Made by a program: the position numbers and the translations under genes. This document shows positions 40,777 through 51,948 of a DNA stretch of 64,000 bases, in pieces. The DNA comes from Aphelenchoides besseyi (lineage: Eukaryota; Nematoda; Chromadorea; Rhabditida; Aphelenchoididae), in NCBI GenBank assembly GCA_024699855.1, contig JAMPIQ010000003.1, forward strand, positions 9,114,001-9,178,000, given 5' to 3'. How positions within the stretch are numbered: the stretch's first letter is position 1; every line of letters begins with the position of its first letter. The notes beneath the pieces were generated by a model, which searched no databases, was not told the DNA's origin, and was given only the letters and a program-made list of their open reading frames with translations.

Positions 40777-42375
40777 TACAGCGTGTCCCAGCGAATTTCC
40801 AATATTTGAAGGGCTTATCATTTTCTCCATAGCCAACCGATTTTGATGCGCTTTTTTGTGTCCGATCGCAAATTTTATGTGATTTTGGGCTCTTTCCTAT
40901 TTAACCCCCCATCCGACCGCTCGCTCAAATTTTTTTGGTATGCAAATTTGCTCGCGTTTAATTTAGTCCCGCGTTCGATTCCTGTTGCTCGCATTTTATT
41001 TTTCGTTGGTTGTGAGCGGTTGAAATGAATTTGTTTTGTTTGCCGATGAATACGGTTCTCTTAACAAACCAAAAAATTTCCCTCAAGCGATCTGCTACCG
41101 CCACTTGTTCACATTTCCGCTTAACTAAACGCCAAGCTACCAACCCACGCCACACCAACCCCCGGTTAGTCTCCGCCAGAGATGTGGCGTTGGCGGCGCA
41201 ACCGGTTGCAACTTGGAATTGTGCGGTGGAAAAAGCGGTGAGATTTGCGAGTCGAAAAAAATTTGAGCGAGCGGTCGGATGGGTGCGTTAAATAGGAAAG
41301 ATCCCGATTTTGTTTCATGCCAACGGATCTTTAAATTTTAATTTGGTAGGTGCCGTAAATTTGATTTTGGCGAAATGAACGCTTTTTTCCGCTCACTATT
41401 CCTCACTCTTTTTCCGCCCGCTTTTTTCACGATTTGGTCAAGACAAAAATGTTGAATTTTCATTCAATTCTCAACACTCAGGCCGTCAGACGAGGGGAAT
41501 GGAGTGGTTATTCTCGAAGCCTGTGTTTCATTCTGTTATTGTAGTTCAATCGAACTTCTTACCAAATGGAGTTTCGATCACTCCAGTATCGAAAATTTTG
41601 ATTGTTCACTTGGCTATGCATTTCAAAGTAAGCTTTATCGCTGAATATGAGATTTTTTAAGAAGTCTGTTTTCCTCGATGAGTCCAAGGCAATGAATCGC
41701 ATACTCTATACGAATTTGAGGAGTTTCGGAGGGAATTTCATGCAGAAGACGCATTTTTTATGAATGGAATTTTTGAGCCTGAACAAAGAAGAATGAAAAA
41801 ACAAAAACTGGGGTACCTGTAGAATTCTGTGTACTGCACTCTTTGAGTCGTTGTCGAAAAGATTTGCGATTTCACGAACTGATCGATTGATGTCTTCTTG
41901 AACAGCGCATAGAACGTTCAAAACGATGTCAGTCAAACCCTGATGAACTGAACAGCAATTTGAGAAACGTTTTATGAAACAAACCCTCCCACTTCTTTCT
42001 TTTTTCGCCACAAATGTCCACGTTCAAGCAATTGCTTCATCCACAGATTGAACATGCTTTTCGATGGCACAGCAGCATGACGAGTTAATTGAAAATGTTA
42101 CGAAAATTGTCGTTGAACGGTAGTCGGACTTTTGATTTGAGCGTACAACGCTTTTTCTTGAGCCGAGCACTCCATTTGACAAGAAAAAGGAAAAAAGCGT
42201 TCATTTTGCCAAAATCAATTTACGGCGCCTACCAAAATAAATTTAAAGATCTGTTAGCATGAAACAAAATGGCATAAAATTTGCGATCGGGCACAAAAAA
42301 GCGCATCAAAATCGGTTGGTTATGAAGAAAGTTATAAGCCTTTCAAATGTTTGAAATTTGCTGGGACACCCTGTA
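40777..42375 (-). mobile_element. Mariner-like element with long arms and nested MITE
   Basis: TIRs: TACAGCGTGTCCCAGC at 40777 and GCTGGGACACCCTGTA ending at 42375. The arms continue inward (about 185 bp on the right: AAAAAAGCGTTCATTTTGCC to the end), the left arm being split by a 419-bp MITE. Minus-strand coding remnants lie between: MECSAQEKALYAQIKS near 42175, then ANLFDNDSKSAVHRIL and, near 41640, FSDKAYFEMHSQVN, which matches the FTDEAHF-type first catalytic block with Glu changed to Lys. The catalytic C-terminus is missing. Confidence 0.75.
40887..41305. mobile_element. Nested MITE, 419 bp
   Basis: Ends GGGCTCTTTCCTATTTAAC and GTTAAATAGGAAAGATCCC form TIRs that extend through the CATCCGACCGCTCGCTC block. 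GATTTT flanks both sides (40881-40886, 41306-41311), a 6-bp target duplication. No ORF with transposase motifs, so it is nonautonomous. Confidence 0.8.
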
Positions 42376-42940
42376 AATCCACTGAAGCTCCAATATCGAA
42401 TGCAACTGCAATGTTCACCAATTTTACTTCCGTTCTTCGCGAAAATTTGTTCAGCTTGTATACATAGTCTTTGACGTTTCATTTCTTTGCAAGTTGATTC
42501 TTCTAGACAATCCGAAAAACGAGACGACAAGTTTATTTTACTCAACAGACAAATTTGAAAACAACGAGCTTCTCGGTTTGCGAATTTTTGGAACACTCAC
42601 TTTAAAATCTCTAACCTTTGATTCGCCGTCTATTCATTACTTTAAATCGCATGATCGCCAGCAATGACCTAAACAAATCGAAATTGATTATTACAAAAAA
42701 ATTACTCGATCCAAACCTTACCCCGAAAACATCACTTGCTTCAGGGGTGGGAAAGCAGCCTTAGTGCCAATGCGTCGATTAGCCCCTGGAACACCCATCG
42801 GATCCATGGCGACGAATAGGGGCGGCGGTTAGCGGATTTTCTTCCGCTGCGTTTTAATCAGCCGCATCGATATGCGCATTCGGAATTTTTTTATAGACCA
42901 CACTTATCGCGACATTCTTGAGTTTAACTCATTAACTGTG

Positions 42941-42946
42941 TTTCAG
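42941..42946 (+). promoter_or_regulatory. Probable trans-splice acceptor before MATH-BTB ATG
   Basis: TTTCAG ends 2 nt before the ATG at 42949 with no upstream exon visible. In nematodes this arrangement usually marks addition of a spliced leader. Confidence 0.5.
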
Positions 42947-42948
42947 AA

Positions 42949-44484
42949 ATGGCTTCCACTTCGAACGATTCGACCGTAGCGATTTGGTGCATCGATGACT
43001 ACATCAAACGCTATCAGCAGGCGTCCGTCGGTGATTGGTGGATCAGCGAAGTCTTCGCCTTTGATCATCCGCAATTCGGAATTATCAAGTTCTTTTTGCG
43101 GTTCATGCCCAAAAACGGTTGCGAGGCATCGGATGCGTTCATTGACATGCAGGTCATGAATCCTCCCGTCAAATCGTCAATCTCTATAAAATGCAAGGCG
43201 TGGATCGAAACATACGACAAAAGACGTTATGAAACCCTAGGTAAGTTTACAAGTCTACTGTTTATGAATTCCGTTCTTTAGGCGTCAATCGTCCCGTCCC
43301 AATTCGGAGAGAAAGTTTTGGCGTTCGCTTTTACCGGCACGAGAAAAAAGCAAACTGATTCGATCGCAAACAATCTTTGTGTGCTTGCGTTCACAATATC
43401 CGGTGAAAACAGTCGGTACAATTTCCTATCCGAACGCATTGCACTGTTGGCCAATCCCGGACTTGGCCCCTCAATTCGCCGACATCAAAACGGGGACACC
43501 ATGGGAAAGCGAAGAGTTCACGATTCCCCAACTCGAAGCCGTCAAATTTGCGATAGTTTTCTATCCGCGCGGCGACGGTGGCAAACACCAAAATTATTGT
43601 GCTCTTGAACTCAAAGTAAACACGTTTGGTGCTCATTCCAAATTAACTATCCAATTCGAACTTTGGTTAGGAAACCCGGATCGCCGGCTGCGCAAAATTT
43701 GTAAGTTTCTTTTTTTCATTCTAGTTTTTTCGGTTTCAGCATTCAATCATGTTTTTTTGAATGGTTTGCCTGATGGTATTTCGCACTACGAAACGCTAAG
43801 CCGATTTGAGGAATTCATTGTCGAAGGCCCGTTTAACATCTATTGCAACATTTGTCCAATCACCGCCGTCGTAGCGCCTACGCGTGAACCGATTTTCGAT
43901 CAGCGGTTCGCATCCTTTTTCAACAATCCCTTCTTCTCGGATGCTGAAATTCACGTCGACAACAAGATTTTCAAGGTTGATATTTATTTGCTTTATTCAC
44001 ACCCAAGTTTCACTTTTAGATTTCTAGAGCAATTGTTTCTGGCAGCTCTCCAATCTTTCGCGCAATGTTCGACAAGAAAATCAAAGAACAAACGAGCGGA
44101 GTGGTTAGAATCGACCGTTTTGAAGTTGCAATGGTCGAAAAGATGCTCATTTACATCTACGAGAACAAGGTTGACAACCTGAACGACATTGCCGCTGAAC
44201 TTTTGCCCGTTGCCGACTACTACCAAATCGACAATCTTGTGGTGCGTTTCTCCGCTTTTGTCTTCTTACATTCTATTTTCCAGAAAATTTGCGTCGACTC
44301 GATCGTTAACAATTTGACCACCAAAAACGTGCTCTCGGTCCTCCAACTGGCTTTCGATCGTCCGCATCTCATAGAGTTCCGCGTCCACGTAATGAACTTC
44401 ACTAACGCTAATTACAATGAAATACGCCAACTCGATGGCTTTGAAGAGTTTTTCGACGCCCAACCTGAAATTGCCAACCAATGA
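42949..44484 (+). CDS. MATH-BTB protein, five exons
   Basis: A substrate adaptor for Cullin-3 ubiquitin ligases by family role. Exons: 42949-43240, 43282-43700, 43740-43975, 44020-44241, 44284-44484, all with GT-AG introns of about 40 bp. The first exon and part of the third form MATH-type folds (GDWWISEVFAFDHPQFGIIKFFLRF; then VKFAIVFYPRGDGGKHQNY). The BTB domain is FFSDAEIHVDNKIFKISRA, SPIFRAMFD and MLIYIYENKVDNL, followed by VADYYQIDNL and a helical BACK-like end. Exon 2 holds one frame change at an A6 run (43344-43349): upstream RRESFGVRFYRHEK and downstream RSQTIFVCLRSQYP are in different frames. That is either a pseudogenising slip or an assembly error. Nematodes have many such bath genes. 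Confidence 0.85.
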
Positions 44485-45600
44485 CTCGACATTTTCCCTT
44501 TTATCCGTTAAAATTCTAAATCAACACTTTTTACTACAACCGAAACCCATGTAATGAAGTCGGTGTTCATAATTTCTCTCCTTTTTGTACATTGCCGCTC
44601 AATTGAATCGAATGTCAGCTCTTCAATACCTCGTAATTTTAGAATCAACTGCTCGATTTGTAAACTGGTTTTAACTCTTGAATTCATTGCAGTAAATGAA
44701 TAACAAAAACAATAAGAAACAATGGAAAAAGTAAACGGCATTTCTTAGAAGAAAAGTGTCCAGATTTTTGCTCGTTCGCTACTGTATAAACGCAACTTTC
44801 GATGTACCTTTTTCATTTTGATGCTAAGAACTACTTTTTGAGCGTTTGCATTTCCAATAATTGTCTTAAAGCAAGTTCAGTAGTTGTTCTTTGAATAGAG
44901 AAATTGAGTTCAAGTGCATTGTGTGTGTCCGATTTAGAAGATGCAAATGTCGGAGATGTAAATGGTTGACTTTGTGATTCGTCGTTGGCAAATTGCTTTT
45001 CTAGCTCATTTAATCAGTATAATTTGTTGTGAGATGGAATACAAAGTAAACAATAAGAACACATAATTTTACCTATTTTTGTGAATCTGTTGGAGAGCTT
45101 GAGATTGAACTCGAAGGAATGCTCGTCAATGACGTAGTGGACCTGGAATTTGAAATAATGGTTCAAATTTTGACTGAAAAGCACTTACAAATGTTGAATT
45201 TACTAAGGGCTTAATAGAACTTCAATTTGTGTAAAACGCCGGTGCTTTGGAATCCACTTAACATTTGTTTCGCTTGTAATACCTGTCGTTCATTCTTCAG
45301 GTTATAAATCGACGGATTTGCGCGAACATATTCGATCAACTTCATATAAGGTAAGGACTCTTTATTTTCTATCAAAAACAAACGGTACAAACCACATCGA
45401 TCTCCAACAATAGGAATCGAAGACTTTTCGCCAAATTATTTGAAATCGAGTTTTTGAAGGTGAAGCAATAAATTTACTGGCTACAATGCAACAGCAGTTT
45501 CCAGTTTCCGTTTTCATTGAAACCATCTCAATGCGCAATCTCTATTTACAATTTCGTTTTACTGTTGCATTACATACATGTGTCAGATATGTGTGTAAAC
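44485..45600. other. Intergenic, no gene seen
   Basis: 3' flank of MATH-BTB and AT-rich spacer. Short introns-like GTAAGT/CAG signals occur on both strands (about 45080-45200), but no ORF with a recognisable motif. Confidence 0.35.
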
Positions 45601-47254
45601 TACAGGGTGGGCCGAAATGAACTCCCGTCGGTTTTTTGCGAATAACTTTTTTGTCGATGATTTTTTTTGAACAAGTTATACATTTTCTTGGTCCCTATAG
45701 TCCCCATTCTCAAATGAAAACAAAGTTAAAATTTTGAAAATTTGAAAAAATTTCACTTTACCCCCCTCTTTGGTCCAATGTTGTCGATCTTGACCATGTG
45801 CGGTTTTCTTTGTTTTCGTCTGCAATGAGTTACACGGTCGTTCAAAAAGCTGCATTTTTGCGAATTTTCATCGAAGAACATTATGATTATTGGAAGTTTC
45901 AAAGTCGAGTTCGTCGCGAAGTTCAAAATGGTCAAGCTCGAGTTCCCGATATGAAAACAATCAAATCATGGGATGAAATGCTTCGGACTACGGGAAATCT
46001 TCATGGACAAAGAGGAAAGAACAAACCAAAGTGCGTTAACAAACTCACTTTTCAAATTTTGATTTGCTCGTCTTTTTAAGACAAGTTCGTTCTGAAGAGG
46101 CAATTGCTGATGTTCGAGATGCTTTCACTGCCAATCCACATCTTTCCACTCGCCGCAATCCTTTCGTTCAAAGCACCAATGATAACGAAGAAACGGACGT
46201 TTCAACTTCTTCGATGTCGCGAACGACTTTACGAAGAATTCTGAAAGATGATTTGAAGTTTCGTCCTTATCATCTTCAAATGGCGCACGCACTCAACGAA
46301 CCCGACTATGATGCACGAATCGATTTTGCTCGAGGTGAATTGGAGCGACAAACGGCAGATCCCGCTCGTCTGTCAAACCTCGTGTTTACAGACGAGGCCC
46401 ACTTTCATCTCGATGGGGGAGTGAATCGGCAAGATTGGATCATGTGGGCGGATGAAAACCCGCATTGGTTCGATGTTCGTCGACTTCATCCTCTCAAGTT
46501 GTCTGTGTGGATGGGCGTTGGCGTTGAAGGAGTCGTTGGGCCCTTTTTTTGGGAACCGAAAGAGGAATTAATGCCCAATGGATGCAACGAACGCTCGAAA
46601 ATTTGGTGGTTCCAGAGTTGCAAACTTGTCCAAATTTTAATGACCTTGTTTTTTAACAAGACGGCGCTCCACCGCATATTGGAAATAACGTTCTTGCAGT
46701 GCTTGATCTTTTTTTCCAAATCGATGGATAGCCCGGGGAACCCGACAACACCCGGCTCCTGTTGCGTGGCCTCCTCGGAGTCCCGACCTCACTTGGATGG
46801 ATTATTCCATTTGGGGGTTCATGAAGAGCCGGATATTCCAGCGGGATCAGCCGCCAGTCACTCTTGAGGAACTGAGAGCAGCAATCGTGGAAGTTGCCAA
46901 CGACCTTCGGCAAAATCGCGAAATGAAAGAACGAATTGCGGCCAGTTTTCCTCGTCGTCTTCATCAATGCTTGGAGCGTGAAGGCGGCCAAGTGGAAATC
47001 CGTTAATCATTTGTTTTGTTGTTAATTTGTTAATTAAACGCTTCAATTTCAAACATTCAAAACTGATCGACAACATTGGACCAAAGAGGGGGGTAAAGTG
47101 AAATTTTTTCAAATTTTCAAAATTTTAACTTTGTTTTCATTTGAGAATGGGGACTATAGGGACCAAGAAAATGTATAACTTGTTCAAAAAAAAATCATCG
47201 ACAAAAAAGTTATTCGCAAAAAACCGACGGGAGTTCATTTTGGCCCACCCTGTA
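45601..47254 (+). mobile_element. Mariner-type element A (TACAGGGTGG family)
   Basis: TIRs start TACAGGGTGGGCCGAAATG and are near-perfect over about 180 bp at each end, TA included. Inserted at a TA in a BEL-1-type LTR: the LTR continues at 47255 with TTCTCCTTACAATAAA. The LTR's first dozen bases are not seen on the left side. Carries a broken transposase on the plus strand. Confidence 0.85.
45825..47006 (+). pseudogene. Element A transposase, broken
   Basis: Exon 1 45825-46030, intron, exon 2 from 46081. Begins MSYTVVQKAAFLRIFIEEHY, a DUF4817-like helix-turn-helix start. FTDEAHFHLDGGVN is the first catalytic block. Around 46550-46700 frame changes and a TAA destroy the QQDGAPP block. The end resumes from about 46797 with DYSIWGFMKSRIF and EGGQVEIR, the conserved C-terminus of all three members. 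Not functional. Confidence 0.8.
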
Positions 47255-47282
47255 TTCTCCTTACAATAAAATCGAATAAGTC

Positions 47283-49087
47283 TACAGGGTGGCGCAAAAT
47301 GAACTGCAAGGTTTATTTTTTAAATAACTGCAAAACTAAGAATTTTTTCCTGAACAAACCATATATTTTCTGAATCCTCATGGTCCCCAAATTTAGATGA
47401 GCTCAAAATTGAAATTTTGAAATTTTCGAAAAATTTTGCCTTGGTCCCCCCTTGTGTCGCTTTTCGGGCAGCTTCGAATTTAAAGAAAAAAACGTTTATT
47501 AACAAGAGAAAACTCAACGAATTTCGACTTGACCTCCTTCTCGATCAATGCACATTTGAAGTCGACGAGGAAAATTGGCCGCTATTCGTTCTCGCATTTG
47601 ACGATTTTGCCGAATCACGTTGGCTGCTTCAACAATTGCACTTCTCAATTCGGTGAGGTTTTGTGGTCGATCCTCTCTGTGCCAAATTTGACTTTTCATG
47701 GTTTCCCATATTGAGTAATCCATCCAAGTCAAATCCGGACTTCGAGGAGGCCAAGAAACCGGAGCGGGACGAGCTGCTGTTCCACGACCAATCCATCGAC
47801 CCGGAAATTCTCTATCGAGCACAGTAAGAAGACGACTGGCGATGTGGGGAGGTGCTCCATCCTGCTGGAAGATCAACGTGGCGAAGTTTGGCCAAGTTCG
47901 AAGTTCCGGAAGCAATTGACCTTCAAATGTGCGCTCAATCCATTCGACATTGATTCCCCTGCTTCCTTGAGCTTCCCAAAAGATTGGGCCCACCACACCT
48001 TGAACTCCAACACCCATCCAGACCGATAACTTCTGCGGATGCAATTGTTGCTCGTCAAATCAATGAGGATTCTCGTCAGAGCACATTATCCAATGTTGAC
48101 AGTTGATTGATTCATCCAAATGGAAATGAGCTTCATCGGTAAAGAAGAGGTTGTTGATCCGAGTCGGCGTTTCAGTCAATCGAATCAATTCTTCACGAGA
48201 AAAGTTGATTCGAGCGGCGTAATCGGGCTGTTCGAGAGCATGAACCATTTGGAGGTGATAAGGACAAAGTTTGAGGTCTTCTTTCAAAATTCTTTGCAAA
48301 GTTCGACGTGACATCAAGGAAGTCGATTGATCCATTTCTTCCTCATCGTTGTTTGAGTCTCGAACAAACGGATTTCGGCGAGATGAAACATGAGGATTTT
48401 CAGCAAATGCTTCGCCAACATCTTGTATGGCTTCCGAAGTGCGAATTCGCCTTAAAAACAAAGCAACAATGAAGAGAGCATTTTTTGGCTCACTTTAATT
48501 TGTTTTTCCCTCGATTTCCATGAACGCTTTCGGTTGTTCGAAAATCTTCGTCCCAATTCGTTATTGAGCGCTTATCAGGAAGACGAACTTGTCCGTTACG
48601 AGAGTCCCGACGAACACGGAGTTGAAACTTCCCGTATTCGTATCCTTCTTCAATCCACCAACGAAGAAAAAGCGCTTTTCGTTGATCGGAGTAAACCATT
48701 TTCAAAGATCGAATGTCAAGAACAAAAAACGAACCAAAAAATGAAGAAAAATCGCCAAACACTTGCGTAATCATGTTTAATTGTGGTTTTAACAACAAAA
48801 ATGTGTTAAAGAAGTTGCCGATAACTTTAACGAATTTATTTGAACTCATTACAGTCAATTTTTACAGTCAATTTGAAGAATTTTTAGTCAAACGAGAAAG
48901 CCGAGAGTTTGAATCACAGAGGGGACCAAGGCAAAATTTTTCGAAAATTTCAAAATTTCAATTTTGAGCTCATCTAAATTTGGGGACCATGAGGATTCAG
49001 AAAATATATGGTTTGTTCAGGAAAAAATTCTTAGTTTTGCAGTTATTTAAAAAATAAACCATGTAGTTCATTTTGCGCCACCCTGTA
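47283..49087 (-). mobile_element. Mariner-type element B (TACAGGGTGG family)
   Basis: 1.8 kb; TIRs start TACAGGGTGGCGCAAAATG with arms of about 170 bp. TA target duplicated at each end. Holds one nearly intact transposase on the minus strand. Confidence 0.9.
47514..48699 (-). pseudogene. Element B transposase, one nonsense codon
   Basis: Exons 48699-48494 and 48450-47514. MVYSDQRKALFLRWWIEEGY begins the DUF4817-like N-terminus; then FTDEAHFHLDES, QQDGAPPHIAS and PRSPDLTWMD. From the second Asp to the third acidic residue (Asp) I count 46 residues, giving DD46D, wider than DD34E/D and DD41D relatives. A TGA at 48062-48060 replaces the Trp of the usual NPHWFD; the frame is otherwise open. Ends EGGQVEIR. 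Confidence 0.82.
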
Positions 49088-49273
49088 CTTAGATGATAGA
49101 GAAGTTTATTTAAGCGACGGACGAAATAAAATACACAACTACACTTGATGAAGCGAAAGGGTCGAAGTGACTTGTTGGGTGGAGAGGAGTTTCGTCGACT
49201 ATCATTTGGAGGCGGGGTAAGGGGTGCGGCGTTCTAGAACTTGATTAAGAAAGAATTTATAACGGGACGTTAA

Positions 49274-49970
49274 AAAAATTAGAAACGTAAGTCGTTTAGC
49301 TGGAACCCTAAAACTGATTGTTTTCATGCGTCCTTATTTTTGGATTGAAAAAGTCGAAAAAAATTTCCGGGAAATGTAAAAAAGAAGAACCAAATGTTTG
49401 GGCAGAAGGCAAATTCATAATAACCAAAGAAATCAGTTTCAAACTTCCCCACAAAGCACCTGCTTAAGAAGATTCAAAGAATGCTTTCAATTTGCCACCG
49501 TTGAGCGAAAATGCAGCTGACTTTCGGGTTCTGCAATGAGGACGATAGCGACAAGCAGCTTTTGAAAGGCTTGGTCATAGATGCGGAGTTGCTTTTCCAC
49601 CGAGCAATTCAAGTCTCGTAAAGACAGGTTAACAATTCTTGTTACCGTATTTCTTCTACTGACAAACTACCGATTACTCGAAACCGAAACGGTACGGAGG
49701 CGATTTACATTGTAAGGTGTGTGCAATTACTTCATTTTATGAGTCTTTCAAGTTCAAAGTTTAATGGTTATAATATAAAGCGGAATTGGTAACGCGAAGA
49801 CAAGCAACTTAAGCAAAGTACCAGGAGGCCAGAAACGATTATAAAGTCATCCGATCGCACAATTTGCGCCGTTTTGCTGCAAAGTCAAACAACGAGCTGA
49901 TGAGCCGATTAAGTTCAATGCATCTCGCTCATGGTGCGACTGTTTCAAACAACGTTTTGGAGTTGTCGAC
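49274..49970. other. No gene seen
   Basis: AT-rich spacer before the Tc5-like remnant. Some GTAAG/TTGTAAG splice-like signals near 49610-49740 could belong to lost 5' exons. Confidence 0.3.
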
Positions 49971-49974
49971 AGGA

Positions 49975-51045
49975 AGATTACGAAGTTTACGACTCGCGCG
50001 CCGCAAAACACCGAAGAACCACACTCAACGACCGCTCAAAATTTTGTGGCCCAAATTCGGGAAGTTGAACGTCTTCGTATTCCTGCGCGTTCTGTCTTCA
50101 ACCCCGATCACTGCGGATGTCAATTGGAATTTCACTCGGGATATGGGCTCGCCAATCGTGGCCAACGACAAGTGTATGGACGCACAAGTTCAACTAGTGC
50201 GATGACCCATTCCTTTGCCGTTCTGCCGTTGGTTTCGATGGACGGAAAACTTCACTCGCGACTGTCCATGCAATTGAAAGAGTCAATTAGTCTTTTTGGT
50301 CCGAACGTCAGACATTTTGCACAACGCGTAAGTCAACTCGTTTTGTATGACCTAACAATCTTTTTGCAGCCAGAAAATGATTGCCACAACATGATTGTGA
50401 CTCCGGAGCAAAGTTCTGTTGGGTCTTGTAGAAGACTTGCCAAGCATCTCCTTGATCCCAACACGATCAGTCCACTGCCGCTTTGTGATAAGGTTGGCGT
50501 CCCTACGCGGACACTCGGTTCGTTTTGTTCTTGGGACTCAACAAAAAGATCGCCGAACGTCCCGCGTTATTGTTACCGCTAATTTATCGTAATAAACAGT
50601 TGAACTCAACAAGTTCCATTATGAATCTCGAAACCATGAAGAAGTTCCTGGATGAATGCGCGTTCCCGTTCATGCCAAACAACGCAATCTTCATTTTAGA
50701 TTCGTGGGTTGGCTTTCGTAATGAAGACGCGGTCAACACCGTTTGAGCAGGAGATCGCCAAATCAACATTCAAATAATTCCGAAGCACGTCACCTACTTG
50801 GACGTATTCTTTTTCTCAATATAAAAAATCTGGTCCGCAAAATCCACGACCATGCGATTCTGTTCAACATCGAAACGATGATGTATCAACGCGACAACGC
50901 AATCAAACTGATGTCACTAACCCACAATCAGTTTTTTGCTCCGCGATTTGACGGTTTTCGCCGACACTCGTGGAGAGAAGTAGGCTACGATGACGGCGAA
51001 GCAACAGAACAATTCGAACACCCTGTTCAATACTGTTTTAACGGT
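49975..51045 (+). pseudogene. Tc5-like (DDE_1) transposase remnant
   Basis: Matches the pattern of Tc5/pogo-type transposases: RSVFNPDHCGCQLEFHSG with the first Asp, THSFAVLPLVSMDGKL, an intron (GTAAGTC donor near 50329, TTGCAG acceptor near 50370), FPFMPNNAIFILDSWVGF with the second Asp, IIPKHVTYLDVFFF with the third, and HNQFFAPRFDGFRRHSW near the end. The frame changes near 50500 and has stops near 50745 and 50821. The end runs straight into a Tc1 fragment. No TIR was identified. A decayed element is likelier than a host gene. Confidence 0.65.
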
Positions 51046-51330
51046 AATTTGAAATGCTGGCACTTTTGTCTGGAAGGGCCGGACAGTGCAGGTTCGTATG
51101 AAACCGAAAACGTCCATTTGAAGCGATACAAGCGTCAAATGGGCGGTGGATCAATCGTGATCCTTTGTGCCATCTGTTCAACCGGAAAACTGCTGATTAA
51201 CGTACGTTCTTCGTCTATCTCTTCAAGTTTTGATGGCAATTTTATCCGTTATAGATCTACAACAATCACTACAAGGCAGTCGACTACGTTTCGGATCTCA
51301 ATTTGGAGTTTTTCCCGTGAATCCGAAAAC
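51046..51330 (+). pseudogene. Tc1-type transposase fragment
   Basis: FCLEGPDSAGSYETENVHLKR then KRQMGGGSIVILCAICSTGKLLI, directly similar to the 33.4-kb and 0.7-kb copies. An intron follows at the same place (GTACGTTC to TATAG near 51254), then IYNNHYKAVDYVSDLNLEF. First and last parts are missing. Confidence 0.7.
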
Positions 51331-51778
51331 AAATGAGACACCGGTCCTGGGTGTGACAACAAGAATAGTATGTAAAGGGGCTTTCTAGAACACTTTTTCA
51401 CCAATGTCATTTTCAGTCCTTTTTTACCCCTTTTTTGACTCATTTCCACACTTTTCTGCAGTACTAAAAATTTTTCTTATATATGTCCGATTTCGAGACA
51501 TCGAAGAAAAGGTGGAGCGAAAAGTCCAAAAGGACGCTCCGATCAGCGACTTTCAATTCACATCGATTTAATTCACATTCACGATCGAGATCCCCGCATC
51601 GTTCCCTGTTTAGTTATGCAATTTAGTTTCCATTGTTCCATCCGTGTCCTTTTGCTTAACTTTTAGTACTCTCTTGACAATTTCGATTCATCACTTAATT
51701 CCAATTACTTTCCCGGTAGATTTCATTTAACTTCGGAAATTGTTGTTTGGTGGAGTTTATCTATCGCGATTGTTTTTC

Positions 51779-51866
51779 GGTTTATTAACCCAAGTTTGAG
51801 ATAAATTCACTTCGCTTCAACTTGGGATTTTGGACATAGCCTTCGGGTCCCTAAGGAAAAGGGACA
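51779..51866 (+). ncRNA. Spliced-leader RNA-like gene (SL1-type), donor altered
   Basis: The first 22 nt (51779-51800) begin GGTTTATTAACCC and end CCCAAGTTTGAG; they differ from nematode SL1 only at positions 7 and 9. CCCAAGTT (51789-51796) pairs perfectly with AACTTGGG (51819-51826), the expected first stem-loop. ATTTTGG (51827-51833) fits the Sm-binding site that follows in SL RNAs, and GTCCC/GGGAC (51847-51851, 51861-51865) can form a further hairpin. The splice donor after the leader should be GT but reads AT (GAG|ATAA), so this copy is probably unable to donate its leader. Upstream promoter elements were not confirmed. Confidence 0.65.
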
Positions 51867-51948
51867 CGACGAGCGAACATTTGGAGAGAACCTTCAAGTG
51901 GAGGGTTTTACGTATGAATGACAGTCACATCCTATATTTTTAAAGAGA

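Larger units (their letters stand above)
47253..49273 (-). repeat. BEL-1-family LTR remnant split by element B
   Basis: 47253-47284 and 49086-49273 together match the BEL-1 LTR from about position 13 onward (TATTCTCC...GGGACGTTA) with scattered differences. The gap is element B, at a TA. Its left end was the target of element A. Two independent TA insertions therefore hit one 230-bp LTR. Confidence 0.85.

Noticed and set aside
40960..41000. T-arm-like GCGTTCGATTCC motif
   Set aside because: No A box or stems around it; it lies in the loop of the nested MITE, so a tRNA is not supported.
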